Counted from the first letter of the stretch, positions 8,674-17,065 are shown. The stretch is 64,000 nucleotides of DNA from an uncultured Prevotella sp. (GCA_934204655.1 CAKPZJ010000007.1:1-64000); one strand, 5' to 3'. The notes: generated by a model not told the origin, from the sequence alone. Translations and numbers: made by a program.

Positions 8674-8752
8674 CCGCCGGTGGGCGTATAGGCGAGCGGA
8701 GTGTTACCCGTAACGGCCCCCATGGGCGTTAAGAGTTACACTCCGCTTACTA
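8674..8752. other. inverted repeat between the two ADP-ribosylglycohydrolase genes
   Basis: GCGGAGTGT and ACACTCCGC form a 9-bp stem, with a long GC-rich loop, in the 139-base gap. It has no T-run. It could stabilise the upstream message or allow partial termination. Confidence 0.35.
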
Positions 8753-8793
8753 TTATCAGTTAACTCATACACTTAGATAATCATCACACGACA

Positions 8794-10299
8794 ATGAACA
8801 AGACACGATTTTTAGTCCTGGCGGCAGCCGCCGTGCTGGCCCTGGGCGCACAGGCCAAGACGGTAACCCTGAGCCGGGCCACGCTGCTCGACAAGATCAA
8901 GGGCGGATGGGCTGGCAAGACCATAGGCTGTGCCTATGGTGGCCCCACCGAGTTTAAGTATCCCGGACGCATGATTCCCGACTCTACTCACATAGCCTGG
9001 AACGACACCCTGGTGGCCCATTACTACAAGTACCTGCCCGGACTGTACGACGACATCTACATGGACCTCACTTTCGTAGACATCTTCGAGAAGAAGGGGC
9101 TCCACGCACCCGTCTCCGACTTTGCCCACGCCTTCGCCACCGCTGGCTATCCCCTGTGGGCGGCCAATCAGGGTGCCCGCTACAATATCCTCAACGGCAT
9201 CGAGCCTCCGGCTTCTGGTTACTGGAAAAACAATCCTCATGCCGACGACATAGACTTCCAGATCGAGGCCGACTACGCCGGACTGATGAGCCCGGGCATG
9301 CCCCAGACCGCTGCCCACTATGCCGACGGCATCGGCCACATCATGTGCTACGGCGATGGCTGGTATGGCGGTGTGTATGTGGCTACGATGCTCTCGTTAG
9401 CCTTTATCTCTAACGATGTCAACTACATCGTTACCGAGGCCCTCAAGGCCATCCCGGCCCAGTCGTACTTCCACAAGTGTATGGCAGCCACCATTGCTGC
9501 CTGCCGAACCAACAAGGACTGGCGTACGACGTGGCAGCAGATAGAGAACACCTACGGCCGGCACAAGGCGTGCCCCGATAACTTCCAGGGCAAGGCCAGC
9601 ATAGACGCTACCATCAACAGCGCTTACGTGGTGATGGGCTTGCTCTATGGCAATGGCGACTTTGGGCGCACCGTGGACATCGCCACACGCTGCGGGCAGG
9701 ACTCCGACTGCAACCCCTCTACCGCGGGCGGCATACTGGGTACCATGCTGGGCTACAACCGTATTCCCGACTACTGGAAGCGGTCGGTTAAGCCGGCCGA
9801 GGACATTCCCTTCAAGTACACAGACATCTCGCTCAACCGCGCGTACCAACTTAGCCTGAAGCATGCCCTCCAGGTGATAGCCAAGAACGGCGGCCGTGTG
9901 TCGGCCACCACGGCCCGCATCAACGTGCAGCCCGTCAGGCCCGTAAGGTTCGAGCAGAGTTTCGAGGGGATAGTCGCCACGTCTAAGCGGGCCTTAGGTA
10001 ACAAGCCCATAGACCGCGTGGGCGACATCAAGTTCAATGGCTGCGGCGTGGTGATACGTGGCGACCTCAAGGCCGATGACCCCCAGTACGTGGGCCAGGT
10101 TCGGGTGACGGTCGATGGCCGTATCGAGCGTATCGTAACGATGCCAGCCGACCAGCACAGCAGGGCCAACGAGATTTTCGCGATATTCGACCTGCCTGAG
10201 GGCGACCACGTTGTCACGCTGGAGCGGCTCAATCCGCAGGACAATGTACAGACGCGCGTCTTCGGCATAGTCGTTTATAAGAAGAAGGGCAGCAAATAG
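8794..10299 (+). CDS. secreted ADP-ribosylglycohydrolase-family protein, copy 2
   Basis: This is a tandem paralogue of the previous gene, 501 residues, with its own signal peptide (MNKTRFLVLAAAAVLALGAQA). It is collinear and highly similar over its whole length, keeping GGWAGKTIGCAYGGPTEF, DDIYMDLTFVDIF, HADDIDFQIEADYAGL and GQDSDCNPSTAGGILGTMLG. All metal-binding acidic residues appear intact, so both copies should be active. Differences cluster in the C-terminal beta-rich part and in the 255-275 region, which may change substrate choice. A GC-rich terminator follows. Confidence 0.88.
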   Translation: MNKTRFLVLAAAAVLALGAQAKTVTLSRATLLDKIKGGWAGKTIGCAYGGPTEFKYPGRMIPDSTHIAWNDTLVAHYYKYLPGLYDDIYMDLTFVDIFEKKGLHAPVSDFAHAFATAGYPLWAANQGARYNILNGIEPPASGYWKNNPHADDIDFQIEADYAGLMSPGMPQTAAHYADGIGHIMCYGDGWYGGVYVATMLSLAFISNDVNYIVTEALKAIPAQSYFHKCMAATIAACRTNKDWRTTWQQIENTYGRHKACPDNFQGKASIDATINSAYVVMGLLYGNGDFGRTVDIATRCGQDSDCNPSTAGGILGTMLGYNRIPDYWKRSVKPAEDIPFKYTDISLNRAYQLSLKHALQVIAKNGGRVSATTARINVQPVRPVRFEQSFEGIVATSKRALGNKPIDRVGDIKFNGCGVVIRGDLKADDPQYVGQVRVTVDGRIERIVTMPADQHSRANEIFAIFDLPEGDHVVTLERLNPQDNVQTRVFGIVVYKKKGSK

Positions 10300-10331
10300 C
10301 CGTTCGGCCACTCTCTTGGCCTGTCCATACG

Positions 10332-10374
10332 GGGCGCGCCGCCTGGCACTCATGTCCGGGCAGCGCGCCCTTTT
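10332..10374 (+). terminator. rho-independent terminator of the ribose-type operon
   Basis: GGGCGCGC (10332-10339) pairs with GCGCGCCC (10363-10370), with further partial pairing inside, and is followed at once by TTTT. Confidence 0.75.
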
Positions 10375-10507
10375 AATATATAGCGGTAGGGCGATGACTG
10401 CTCCTATCAGCCTGTCGGTCACGGCCGGTGCAGCTGCTGTCATGCCGACAGGGTGGGCCGTAGCCACCGCTGCGCGGATGCTTTTACGAAAGTAAATGGA
10501 CTGTTTC

Positions 10508-10539
10508 TTGGTGCGTATGGCCTAAAAGCAGTACCTTTG
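10508..10539 (+). promoter_or_regulatory. crcB promoter giving a leaderless message
   Basis: TTG (10508-10510), 21 bases, then TACCTTTG (10532-10539). The crcB ATG at 10545 begins only six bases after the -7 box, about where transcription should start. Confidence 0.6.
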
Positions 10540-10544
10540 TGGCT

Positions 10545-10913
10545 ATGAAAGAGTTACTATGTGTATGCTTAGGCAGTTTCGTGGGTGGTGGCCTGCGCCA
10601 TCTGGTGGCTCAGTGGCTGCCGCTGGTAGTTCCGGCTGCCGCGTTTCCCTACGCCACGTTGGTGGTCAATGTCGTGGGCTGTTTTCTGATAGGCGTGTTC
10701 ACCACGCTGTTTGGCTCTGTCAGTTTGTCGCCTGCGGCCCGTGCCCTGTTGGTTACCGGCTTCTGTGGCGGGCTTACCACCTTTTCTACCTTTATAAACG
10801 AGAATGTGCTCATGGCCCGCGACGGGCAGCTGCTCACGGCTGCCGCGTACACCGTGGTCAGCCTGATACTTGGCATGGCTGCCCTGGTACTGGGCTGCCA
10901 TGTGGCCCGCTGA
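10545..10913 (+). CDS. crcB: fluoride channel CrcB/Fluc
   Basis: CrcB forms dual-topology dimers in the inner membrane that export fluoride. The 122-residue protein has four hydrophobic helices and the family motifs GGGLRHLVAQWL, ATLVVNVVGCFLIG and GFCGGLTTFSTF, the last being the most diagnostic. An in-frame GTG at 10539 would add two residues, but it lies in the last base of the promoter -7 box, so the ATG at 10545 is used. I see no fluoride riboswitch, and the promoter position leaves no room for one. Confidence 0.93.
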   Translation: MKELLCVCLGSFVGGGLRHLVAQWLPLVVPAAAFPYATLVVNVVGCFLIGVFTTLFGSVSLSPAARALLVTGFCGGLTTFSTFINENVLMARDGQLLTAAAYTVVSLILGMAALVLGCHVAR

Positions 10914-11215
10914 ATAGTGATAACAAGGGGGCGGCCCCCAAGCCCCCCCGAGGGGGATGTGAGCTAACAGACGATGCCTGAGAATAGCCCTTGGCAAACC
11001 AGCAACCATCGGTCTAAAAGAAAAGACCGGTCTTTAGACTTCTAATGACGGCTCCCAGCTTGCTAAAGACGGCTCCCAGGATTGAAAAGGTCGGTCTCTG
11101 TGAATTTGAGGATGCCATCTGTATTTTACAGAATAGCCATGGCCACCACCGTGTGAGTTGTGCGTGCACAGAGGACGCCTCCGCTCCTCAGTGCGCTTAT
11201 CGCCCCATGTACGCG
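10914..11215. repeat. interspersed intergenic repeat, copy B, and G/C-run element
   Basis: The stretch after crcB carries GGCGGCCCCCAAGCCCC at 10930-10946, as after the DUF4886 gene. It then has TGGCAAACCAGCAACCATCG and the palindrome AAAGACCGGTCTTT at 11022-11035. After the palindrome come two tandem units of the form CTAA(T/A)GACGGCTCCCAG and a closing AAAAGGTCGGTCTC (to about 11099). This is the most complete copy of the family. No gene is visible. Confidence 0.75.
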
Positions 11216-11342
11216 AAAAATAAATGGGATTTATTTTGTATTTCTCTTCGGCTTGCACCTTTACGGCTGTCGCCGTGAAGGTAGTCTGCGCCTCGGAAAT
11301 AAAAATAAATGGGATTTATTTTGTATTTCCCTCGGCTTGCAC
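11216..11342 (+). repeat. duplicated 42-bp promoter segment
   Basis: A segment of about 42 bp containing AAATGGGATTTATTTTG and ending CTCGGCTTGCAC occurs at 11216-11258 and again at 11301-11342, differing by one inserted base and one substitution. The second copy runs into a perfect -7 box. The first is followed by CTTTACGG, a damaged one. Confidence 0.85.
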
Positions 11343-11350
11343 TACCTTTG
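11320..11350 (+). promoter_or_regulatory. promoter of the PfkB-family kinase
   Basis: TTTG (11320-11323), exactly 19 bases, then TACCTTTG (11343-11350): a textbook Bacteroidetes housekeeping promoter. The expected leader is about 30 bases. Confidence 0.8.
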
Positions 11351-11385
11351 CAGCTACGCCACCCCATATCTGCAATTACTACACG

Positions 11386-12261
11386 ATGATGAATGACATT
11401 TGCTGCATAGGCCATATTACCCACGACAGGGTCATTACACCTGCCCAGACGGTAGAGATGGCCGGAGGAACCTCTTTCTACTTTGCATGGGCCATGAGCC
11501 AGTTGCCACAGAAGACAGACTACTTACTGGTTACCAAGGTGGGCGACGAGTCGATGGACGAAATAGAATGCCTGCGCCGTGCCGGGGTCAACCTGGTGTG
11601 TCACCACAGTCCGCGTTCGGTGTTCTTCGAGAATATCTATGGTGACAATCCAAACGACCGCACTCAGCACGTGCTGGCTAAGGCTGAGCCTTTTACCATC
11701 GGTGAACTGGAGTCCTTAGAGGCGCGTGTATTTCACCTGGGGCCGCTGTTGGCCGACGATTTCTCGACGGGGGCCATCGAGCTGCTGGCTGCCAAGGGAC
11801 GTGTGTCGATAGACGTACAGGGATTTCTGCGTAAGGTTGACGGGCAGCAGGTGCTTCCCATAGACTGGAAGGATAAGCGCACGGTGCTGGCGCTTACCGA
11901 TGTGCTCAAGGTGAACGAGCACGAGATGGAGGTGATAACCGGCCTGACCGACGCCCATGCCGCGGCCCGCGCCATAGCCGACTATGGGGTGCGCGAGGTG
12001 TTGGTAACATTAGGCAGTTACGGCTCGGTGATATACGCCGACGGCACCTATTATGACATACCGGCCTATGCGCCCCGCCAGGTGGTCGACGCCACGGGCT
12101 GTGGCGACACCTATGCCGCCGGTTACCTTTATGGCCGTGCCATCGGTATGTCCTATGCCGATGCCGGCCGCATGGCGGCTGCCATGTGTACCCTCAAGCT
12201 GGAACACTCAGGCCCCTTTGACCGCTCTATGGCCGATATAGAACGGCTGTTGCGCCGTTAG
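11386..12261 (+). CDS. PfkB-family carbohydrate or nucleoside kinase
   Basis: This 291-residue kinase shows GHITHDRVITP at the N-terminus, MAGGTSFYFAWAMSQL as the substrate-side loop, LVTLGSYGSVIY before the ATP site, and the PfkB signature DATGCGDTYAAGYLYG with the catalytic Asp. The start at 11386 or 11389 follows the strong promoter; the longer frame would begin upstream of it. The substrate cannot be read from the sequence; the family includes ribokinase, adenosine kinase and fructokinase types. It stands alone and overlaps the convergent ABC ATPase gene by 4 bases at its end. Confidence 0.85.
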   Translation: MMNDICCIGHITHDRVITPAQTVEMAGGTSFYFAWAMSQLPQKTDYLLVTKVGDESMDEIECLRRAGVNLVCHHSPRSVFFENIYGDNPNDRTQHVLAKAEPFTIGELESLEARVFHLGPLLADDFSTGAIELLAAKGRVSIDVQGFLRKVDGQQVLPIDWKDKRTVLALTDVLKVNEHEMEVITGLTDAHAAARAIADYGVREVLVTLGSYGSVIYADGTYYDIPAYAPRQVVDATGCGDTYAAGYLYGRAIGMSYADAGRMAAAMCTLKLEHSGPFDRSMADIERLLRR

Positions 12262-12977
12262 CGTTGTAGCAGCTGGGCTATACGCGCCCTTACCACGGCA
12301 GCGGTAGTCTTACAGATAGTATGTTCGTGTATTTCGATGAGATTGTCGGCCATGGCGGCGGCAATCTCCAGGTCGTGCGTGCTCATCAGTATCGTCTTGG
12401 CCTGTGTGGCAGCCAGATGGCTCAGCAGTCGCATGAGCGCCACCTTGCTGGGAAAGTCCAGAAAGGCCGTGGGTTCGTCCAGCAGTATGACGGGCGTTTG
12501 CTGGGCCAGTGCCCGGGCCACCATGACCTTTTGGCGCTCGCCGTCGCTCAGCGTACCTATGCGCCGCGTGGCCAGGTGGCTTATGCCCACCATCTCCAGC
12601 GCCTGGGCCACCATCTGTCGGTCGGCAGCGGTGGTGGTGCCCAGCAGGCCCGTGTAGGGTGCGCGTCCCATGGCCACTATCTCGGTCACGCTGAGGGCCA
12701 CCGCGTCTATGCGGTCTGTCAGTACCACGCTTACCGCCTGCGCCCGCTCGCCCACGGTAAGCGTCTGTAGGTCGCGGCCGTCTATGAGTATGCACCCGGC
12801 CATCGGTGGCTGATAGCCGGCCATCGTGCGCAGCAGGGTAGACTTGCCCGCGCCGTTGGGGCCTATCAGGCACGTCAGCGTGCCCTGCGCCAGAGACAGG
12901 CTGATGTCGGTGAGCACCGCGCGGTGCCCATATCCCACGCTCAGGTGGGCCGCTATGATGGGGTGGGTGGCCGGCAT
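12258..12977 (-). CDS. ABC transporter ATP-binding protein (FecE/BtuD-like)
   Basis: This 239-residue cytoplasmic ATPase resembles those of ferric-siderophore, haem and cobalamin importers. Walker A is GPNGAGKSTLL (39-49), the Q-loop region has VVLTDRIDA, the signature is LSDGE rather than LSGGQ, Walker B is VILLDEPTAFLD, and the switch His lies in MSTHDLEIA. LSDGE is common in this FecE-type group. No permease or binding protein is adjacent. Seven bases upstream is a glycosyltransferase gene, so it appears to be an orphan ATPase at the end of a short operon. Confidence 0.85.
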   Translation of the reverse strand: MPATHPIIAAHLSVGYGHRAVLTDISLSLAQGTLTCLIGPNGAGKSTLLRTMAGYQPPMAGCILIDGRDLQTLTVGERAQAVSVVLTDRIDAVALSVTEIVAMGRAPYTGLLGTTTAADRQMVAQALEMVGISHLATRRIGTLSDGERQKVMVARALAQQTPVILLDEPTAFLDFPSKVALMRLLSHLAATQAKTILMSTHDLEIAAAMADNLIEIHEHTICKTTAAVVRARIAQLLQR

Positions 12978-12984
12978 GGGCGTA

Positions 12985-13761
12985 TCAGTACTTTATCTTG
13001 CGCTGGGCGTTCTTAGACTCTATGATTTTGGCGATGGCTATAAACCGGTAATAGGCATCGAGCGAGGCATTGATAAATCCCGGTACTCCCTTGAGGCACT
13101 CCCCCTTGAACAGATACGCCCTGATGAAGCGCCAGGCAGGGTCGGCCACTAACTTGAAGGCGCCATAGTGCTTGTGGCGCTTCTTCTCGACCTCGTTGTC
13201 AGTATATTCGTTGGTCTTGTACACACGGGTACGTATCGAGTCGTCAGCCAGGTGTATCAGGGCTAGCTCGCGGTGCTTACGGGGGATGTACTCGATGCGC
13301 CCCTCGACCTGGGGGAAAGTGTGGACATAAGGAGGCCACGTGGTGCCGTCGCGCACAAAGAAGCGCAGCTGGTAGTCAGGATAGGCGAAGAGCCTGTGCA
13401 TGAAGTAGCCCTTACGGGGAATGTAGAGGCCATGAGGGCAGTCGGGCTCAGAGATACGCCGGTACAGGTAGTCGTGCAGTTGGGGCGTTACGAGTTCGTC
13501 GGCATCGACCACCAAGACCCACGGCCACGTGGCCGACTGTATGGCGAAGGTGCGCGCAGGCTCTGCGCTCTTGTGGTTGGCCTTGGGGAAGGTCACCACG
13601 CGGCACCCCATGCGCCGGGCTATGGCCACGGTGTCGTCCGTGCTCTCCATGTCGCACACCAGCACCTCGTCAAAGTGTGCTACGGCCCTCACCACCTCCT
13701 CCAGGTGCTGGGCGGCGTTGTAGGTGTTAATCACTACCGATATTTTAGCTTCGTTGGCCAT
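12985..13761 (-). CDS. glycosyltransferase family 2 (WaaE/KdtX-like)
   Basis: A GT-A fold sugar transferase of 258 residues. The N-terminus ISVVINTYNAAQHLEEVV binds the nucleotide sugar, CDMESTDDTVAIA follows, and the metal-binding DxD is in VLVVDADELVTP near residue 90. The pattern and the C-terminal half (RFFVRDGTTWPPYVHTFP) resemble lipopolysaccharide-core beta-glucosyltransferases of the WaaE type. It probably acts at the inner face of the inner membrane on lipid A-core or another surface glycan. It lies between a GT32 gene and an ABC ATPase gene on the same strand. Confidence 0.85.
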   Translation of the reverse strand: MANEAKISVVINTYNAAQHLEEVVRAVAHFDEVLVCDMESTDDTVAIARRMGCRVVTFPKANHKSAEPARTFAIQSATWPWVLVVDADELVTPQLHDYLYRRISEPDCPHGLYIPRKGYFMHRLFAYPDYQLRFFVRDGTTWPPYVHTFPQVEGRIEYIPRKHRELALIHLADDSIRTRVYKTNEYTDNEVEKKRHKHYGAFKLVADPAWRFIRAYLFKGECLKGVPGFINASLDAYYRFIAIAKIIESKNAQRKIKY

Positions 13762-13779
13762 GGTCTGGGGGTTATAGGG

Positions 13780-14526
13780 TTAGTGTGTAAGTCGTTTCCA
13801 CAGCATCTGCAGCTTCTCGCCTACCGACGGGTGCCAGCTGTGGGCACAGTAGTGTATGGCGTACGAGGCAGGGGTAACCTCGTGGCGGTTGCCGGCAAAC
13901 ACTTCAGAGCGGTATATCATAATGCCGTCGCTGAGCTGCTGGTCGCGGTCCACGTAGCGGAAACCGTACTTCTCGGCCACACGTGCGTAAATCTGGGGCG
14001 AGAGTACATCGGTGGCCAGCGAGCCGTCGGGCTTCAGAAAGGACTTGTCGGCATACCAGTCCAGCACGTCCTTGATAAACTGTGAGCCAGGCTCGGCTCC
14101 CATCACGGCGGCCTGTATCTGTATGCCCGACACAAAGCTGTCGCGCACGCGTACCCCCTCGCTGTTAATCATGTCCATGGCCCCGTCGCGGGCTATCTGC
14201 GTGGGATGATACTCTAACGAGGAGAAGAAGGAGTGGCTCAGCAGGTCGTCAAAAGGCTTCAGCACCATCACATCGGAGTCCAGGTAGATGCCCCCCTCCA
14301 TGTATAGCGCGAACATGCGTATGTAGTCGGCCGCAAAGGCCCACTTGCGTTGCTCTATGGCCTCGCGCACATAGTCGGGAGCCGCCTCTACGTCAAAGTT
14401 GTCGGCGTTCCATAGCTTTATCTCATACTCGGGCATTACCCGGCGCCATGAGTCCATGCACCGTTGTATCTTAGCTGGATACGGGTCACCGCTCATCCAG
14501 CAGAAATGTATCTTCTTGGGTACCAT
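13780..14526 (-). CDS. glycosyltransferase family 32 (capsule/LPS sugar transferase)
   Basis: This 248-residue protein begins MVPKKIHFCWMSGDPYPAKI, the usual opening of GT32 enzymes related to Och1 and capsular transferases. It has the DxD motif in GGIYLDSDVMVLKPFDDLL near residue 80. It would add a sugar to a surface polysaccharide or LPS. It is first in the minus-strand group GT32-GT2-ABC, with an 18-base gap to the GT2 gene. Acceptor and donor sugars cannot be told from sequence. Confidence 0.87.
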   Translation of the reverse strand: MVPKKIHFCWMSGDPYPAKIQRCMDSWRRVMPEYEIKLWNADNFDVEAAPDYVREAIEQRKWAFAADYIRMFALYMEGGIYLDSDVMVLKPFDDLLSHSFFSSLEYHPTQIARDGAMDMINSEGVRVRDSFVSGIQIQAAVMGAEPGSQFIKDVLDWYADKSFLKPDGSLATDVLSPQIYARVAEKYGFRYVDRDQQLSDGIMIYRSEVFAGNRHEVTPASYAIHYCAHSWHPSVGEKLQMLWKRLTH

Positions 14527-14711
14527 TGGCTGTTGTTGGGTCTGTAATGGTGGTTATACTTATGCTTACTGTACAGGCCGGGCCGCTCAGGGGCCACACC
14601 TATCTTGCAAAGCTACACTTTTATTTTGATAATAAGGCTTAAAAAAGGGAAAAATGCAGTCGCCCGCCCAAAATAAGGTATCGCCAAGGGGCGTATTACA
14701 GCCGTTATTTG

Positions 14712-14719
14712 TAATTTTG
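14712..14719 (+). promoter_or_regulatory. -7 box of the helicase gene
   Basis: TAATTTTG matches TAnnTTTG ten bases before the chosen ATG. No good -33 box is visible. The message would be nearly leaderless. Confidence 0.45.
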
Positions 14720-14728
14720 CACCTGTAT

Positions 14729-16651
14729 ATGACCCAGTTATCACCCATACAGTCACTCCAGCAGCAGCGGCTCTTGCTGCGGGCCGAGTACGAGGAGGAG
14801 AAAGAGAGTTTTCGCCGGCAGACCGAGGCCCGTGGAATGGCCCGGCTGGTCAGGCGTGGCGATGCGTGGTTCCCCCTGCGGGTGGGCACCACCTTCTACA
14901 ACTCGCTCAACCAGTTGGCTGTCGAGGTGTACCGCACGGCTAACGCCGAGGTAGAACACAGCTTCGAGTATGGTCGCCCGGTGGTATTCTTCACTATGGC
15001 CCAGGGTACCGACGGTGCCCCCGCGCAGCTACACTACCTGGACATGACCGGTACGGTAAGCTATGTAGATGGCGACCGCATGGTGGTAACCCTGCCCGAC
15101 AACGGCCGGGTGAGCACGCTGCTCACGGCTACGGCCCAGGTGGGCGTACAGCTCTTCTTTGACGAGACCAGCTACCGGCTCATGTTCGAGGCACTCGACA
15201 GGGTCATCGCGGCCCGCGGCAACAGGCTCGCCTATCTGCGCGACCTGGTCTACAGCACCACGCGGCCCGCCCGCTTCAGTTTCGAGCCCATCAGCCTGCC
15301 GTGGCTCAACGCCACCCAGCAGCAGGCCGTCAACGAGGTGCTCTGGGCCAAGGACATCATGGTGGTACACGGCCCTCCCGGAACGGGCAAGACCACCACC
15401 CTGGTAGAGGCCATCTACGAGGTGCTCAGGCGAGAAAGCCAGGTGCTGGTATGTGCCCAGAGTAACATGGCCGTAGACTGGATAGCCGAGAAGCTGGTAG
15501 ACCGGGGCGTGCCCGTGCTGCGCATAGGCAACCCCACGAGGGTCAATGACAAGATGCTGGCCTTTACCTACGAGCGGCGGTTCGAGTCGCACCCCGATTA
15601 CCCACAGCTCTGGGCCATCCGCAAGGCCATCCGCCAGCTGCGCGGCCAGCGTCGCCGTACCGATGGCTATCATCAGAAGATGGAGCGGCTGCGCGAGCGG
15701 GCCACGGAGATAGAGTTGCGCATCAACAGTACGCTCTTCGGCGAGGCCAGGGTCATCGCCTCGACCCTGGCCGGTTCGGCCAACCGCGTCATGGAGGGCC
15801 AGAAGTTTGGCACGCTCTTCATAGACGAGGCCGCGCAGGCCCTGGAGGCTGCCTGCTGGATTCCGGCCCGCCGGGTGAGCCGCATTATCCTGGCCGGCGA
15901 CCACTGCCAGCTGCCCCCTACGGTCAAGAGCCTTACGGCGCTTAGGGGCGGACTGGGCACCACGCTCATGGAGCGTATCGTGGCCAACCACCCCGAGGCG
16001 GTGAGCCTGCTCCGCGTGCAGTACCGCATGAACGAGCAGATTATGCGCTTCTCGAGCGACTGGTTCTACCACGGTCAGGTGCAGTCGGCACCCCAGGTGA
16101 GCCACCGCGGCATCCTGGACTACGACAACCCTATCGACTGGATAGTTCCCGACAAGCCCATCGAGGGCGAAGACGCCAGTACCGTGTTTCGCGAGCAGTT
16201 CGTGGGCGACAGCTTTGGCCGTATCAACAAGGGCGAGGCTCGCTACACCCTCGATGTACTCCAGGACTATATTAACAAGGTGGGCGGCCAGCGTATGATA
16301 GACGAGCGCATCGACGTGGGCATCATCTCGCCCTACCGGGCACAGGTGCAGTACCTGCGGCAGCTGCTGCGGGCGCGCCCGTTCTTTAAGCCTTTCCGCC
16401 AGCTGATAAGCGTTAACACCGTAGACGGGTTCCAGGGACAGGAGCGCGACATCATCCTCATCTCCCTGGTACGCTCCAACGACGAGGGGCAGATAGGCTT
16501 CCTGCGCGACCTGCGTCGCATGAACGTGGCCATCACCCGGGCGCGCATGAAGCTCATCATCCTGGGCAGTGCCGATACCCTGACGCGCCACCCCTTCTAC
16601 CAGCAGCTGTGGCAGTACATCCAGTACATAAAGGACCATGACAATGAATGA
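14729..16651 (+). CDS. superfamily 1 DNA/RNA helicase (Upf1/IGHMBP2/Dna2-like)
   Basis: This 640-residue cytoplasmic ATPase unwinds or remodels nucleic acid. An N-terminal beta-rich domain (about 60-170) precedes Walker A VHGPPGTGKTTTLVEAIYEV (about 212-231). Walker B is LFIDEAAQALEAA, motif III is ILAGDHCQLPPTV, motif V is NTVDGFQGQERDIILISLVRS, and motif VI is VAITRARMKLIILG. DEAA and FQGQE are typical of the Upf1-like SF1B branch. The start at 14729 (MTQLSPIQSLQQQR) follows a -7 box; the upstream extension crosses it. A small gene follows 12 bases later. Confidence 0.9.
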   Translation: MTQLSPIQSLQQQRLLLRAEYEEEKESFRRQTEARGMARLVRRGDAWFPLRVGTTFYNSLNQLAVEVYRTANAEVEHSFEYGRPVVFFTMAQGTDGAPAQLHYLDMTGTVSYVDGDRMVVTLPDNGRVSTLLTATAQVGVQLFFDETSYRLMFEALDRVIAARGNRLAYLRDLVYSTTRPARFSFEPISLPWLNATQQQAVNEVLWAKDIMVVHGPPGTGKTTTLVEAIYEVLRRESQVLVCAQSNMAVDWIAEKLVDRGVPVLRIGNPTRVNDKMLAFTYERRFESHPDYPQLWAIRKAIRQLRGQRRRTDGYHQKMERLRERATEIELRINSTLFGEARVIASTLAGSANRVMEGQKFGTLFIDEAAQALEAACWIPARRVSRIILAGDHCQLPPTVKSLTALRGGLGTTLMERIVANHPEAVSLLRVQYRMNEQIMRFSSDWFYHGQVQSAPQVSHRGILDYDNPIDWIVPDKPIEGEDASTVFREQFVGDSFGRINKGEARYTLDVLQDYINKVGGQRMIDERIDVGIISPYRAQVQYLRQLLRARPFFKPFRQLISVNTVDGFQGQERDIILISLVRSNDEGQIGFLRDLRRMNVAITRARMKLIILGSADTLTRHPFYQQLWQYIQYIKDHDNE

Positions 16652-16663
16652 CAGAATGACGAT

Positions 16664-17065
16664 ATGCTACAACGCGACTATTATCTGAGGATTATTGAGG
16701 AGTTTGGCAAGGCACTGGCCAACTTCTTAGAGAAACGCTACGACGGCCTGCGGCGCGAGCATGAGCTGCGCGACCTGTATCGCCAGTACGTGGGCCCTTA
16801 CGATGTGCTCTGCCGGCTGTCTGCCGACGAGACCCTGGACTATGCCGTCCGTGAGTGGCCCGACAGCGAGCGTCTGGAGCGACTGACCATGCTGGCCGAG
16901 CTGCTCTACGCTGAGGCCGGCTACAGCCAGGCACCCCTCTGCACGCTGCTCTATGAGCGCGCCTACTGGCTTTACGACTACGTAGAGGCCAACGGCACCA
17001 CCTACTCGATGGACCGCCATCGCAAGATGGAGGAAATAAAGCGTAAGTTGGCCCAGAAGGGCTGA
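16664..17065 (+). CDS. small helical protein of unknown function downstream of the helicase
   Basis: A 133-residue soluble, charged and mainly helical protein starting MLQRDYYLRIIEEFGKALANF. Positions 80-120 (ERLTMLAELLYAEAGYSQAP, then ERAYWLYDYVEANG) look like a TPR-like helical pair. No enzyme motif is visible and I do not recognise a named family. It begins 12 bases after the helicase stop and is probably co-transcribed, so a role with that helicase is possible. Codon use matches its neighbours. Confidence 0.75.
   Translation: MLQRDYYLRIIEEFGKALANFLEKRYDGLRREHELRDLYRQYVGPYDVLCRLSADETLDYAVREWPDSERLERLTMLAELLYAEAGYSQAPLCTLLYERAYWLYDYVEANGTTYSMDRHRKMEEIKRKLAQKG

Noticed and set aside
10300..10544. 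fluoride riboswitch before crcB
   Set aside because: The promoter lies directly against the start codon and no conserved crcB-motif pseudoknot is visible.
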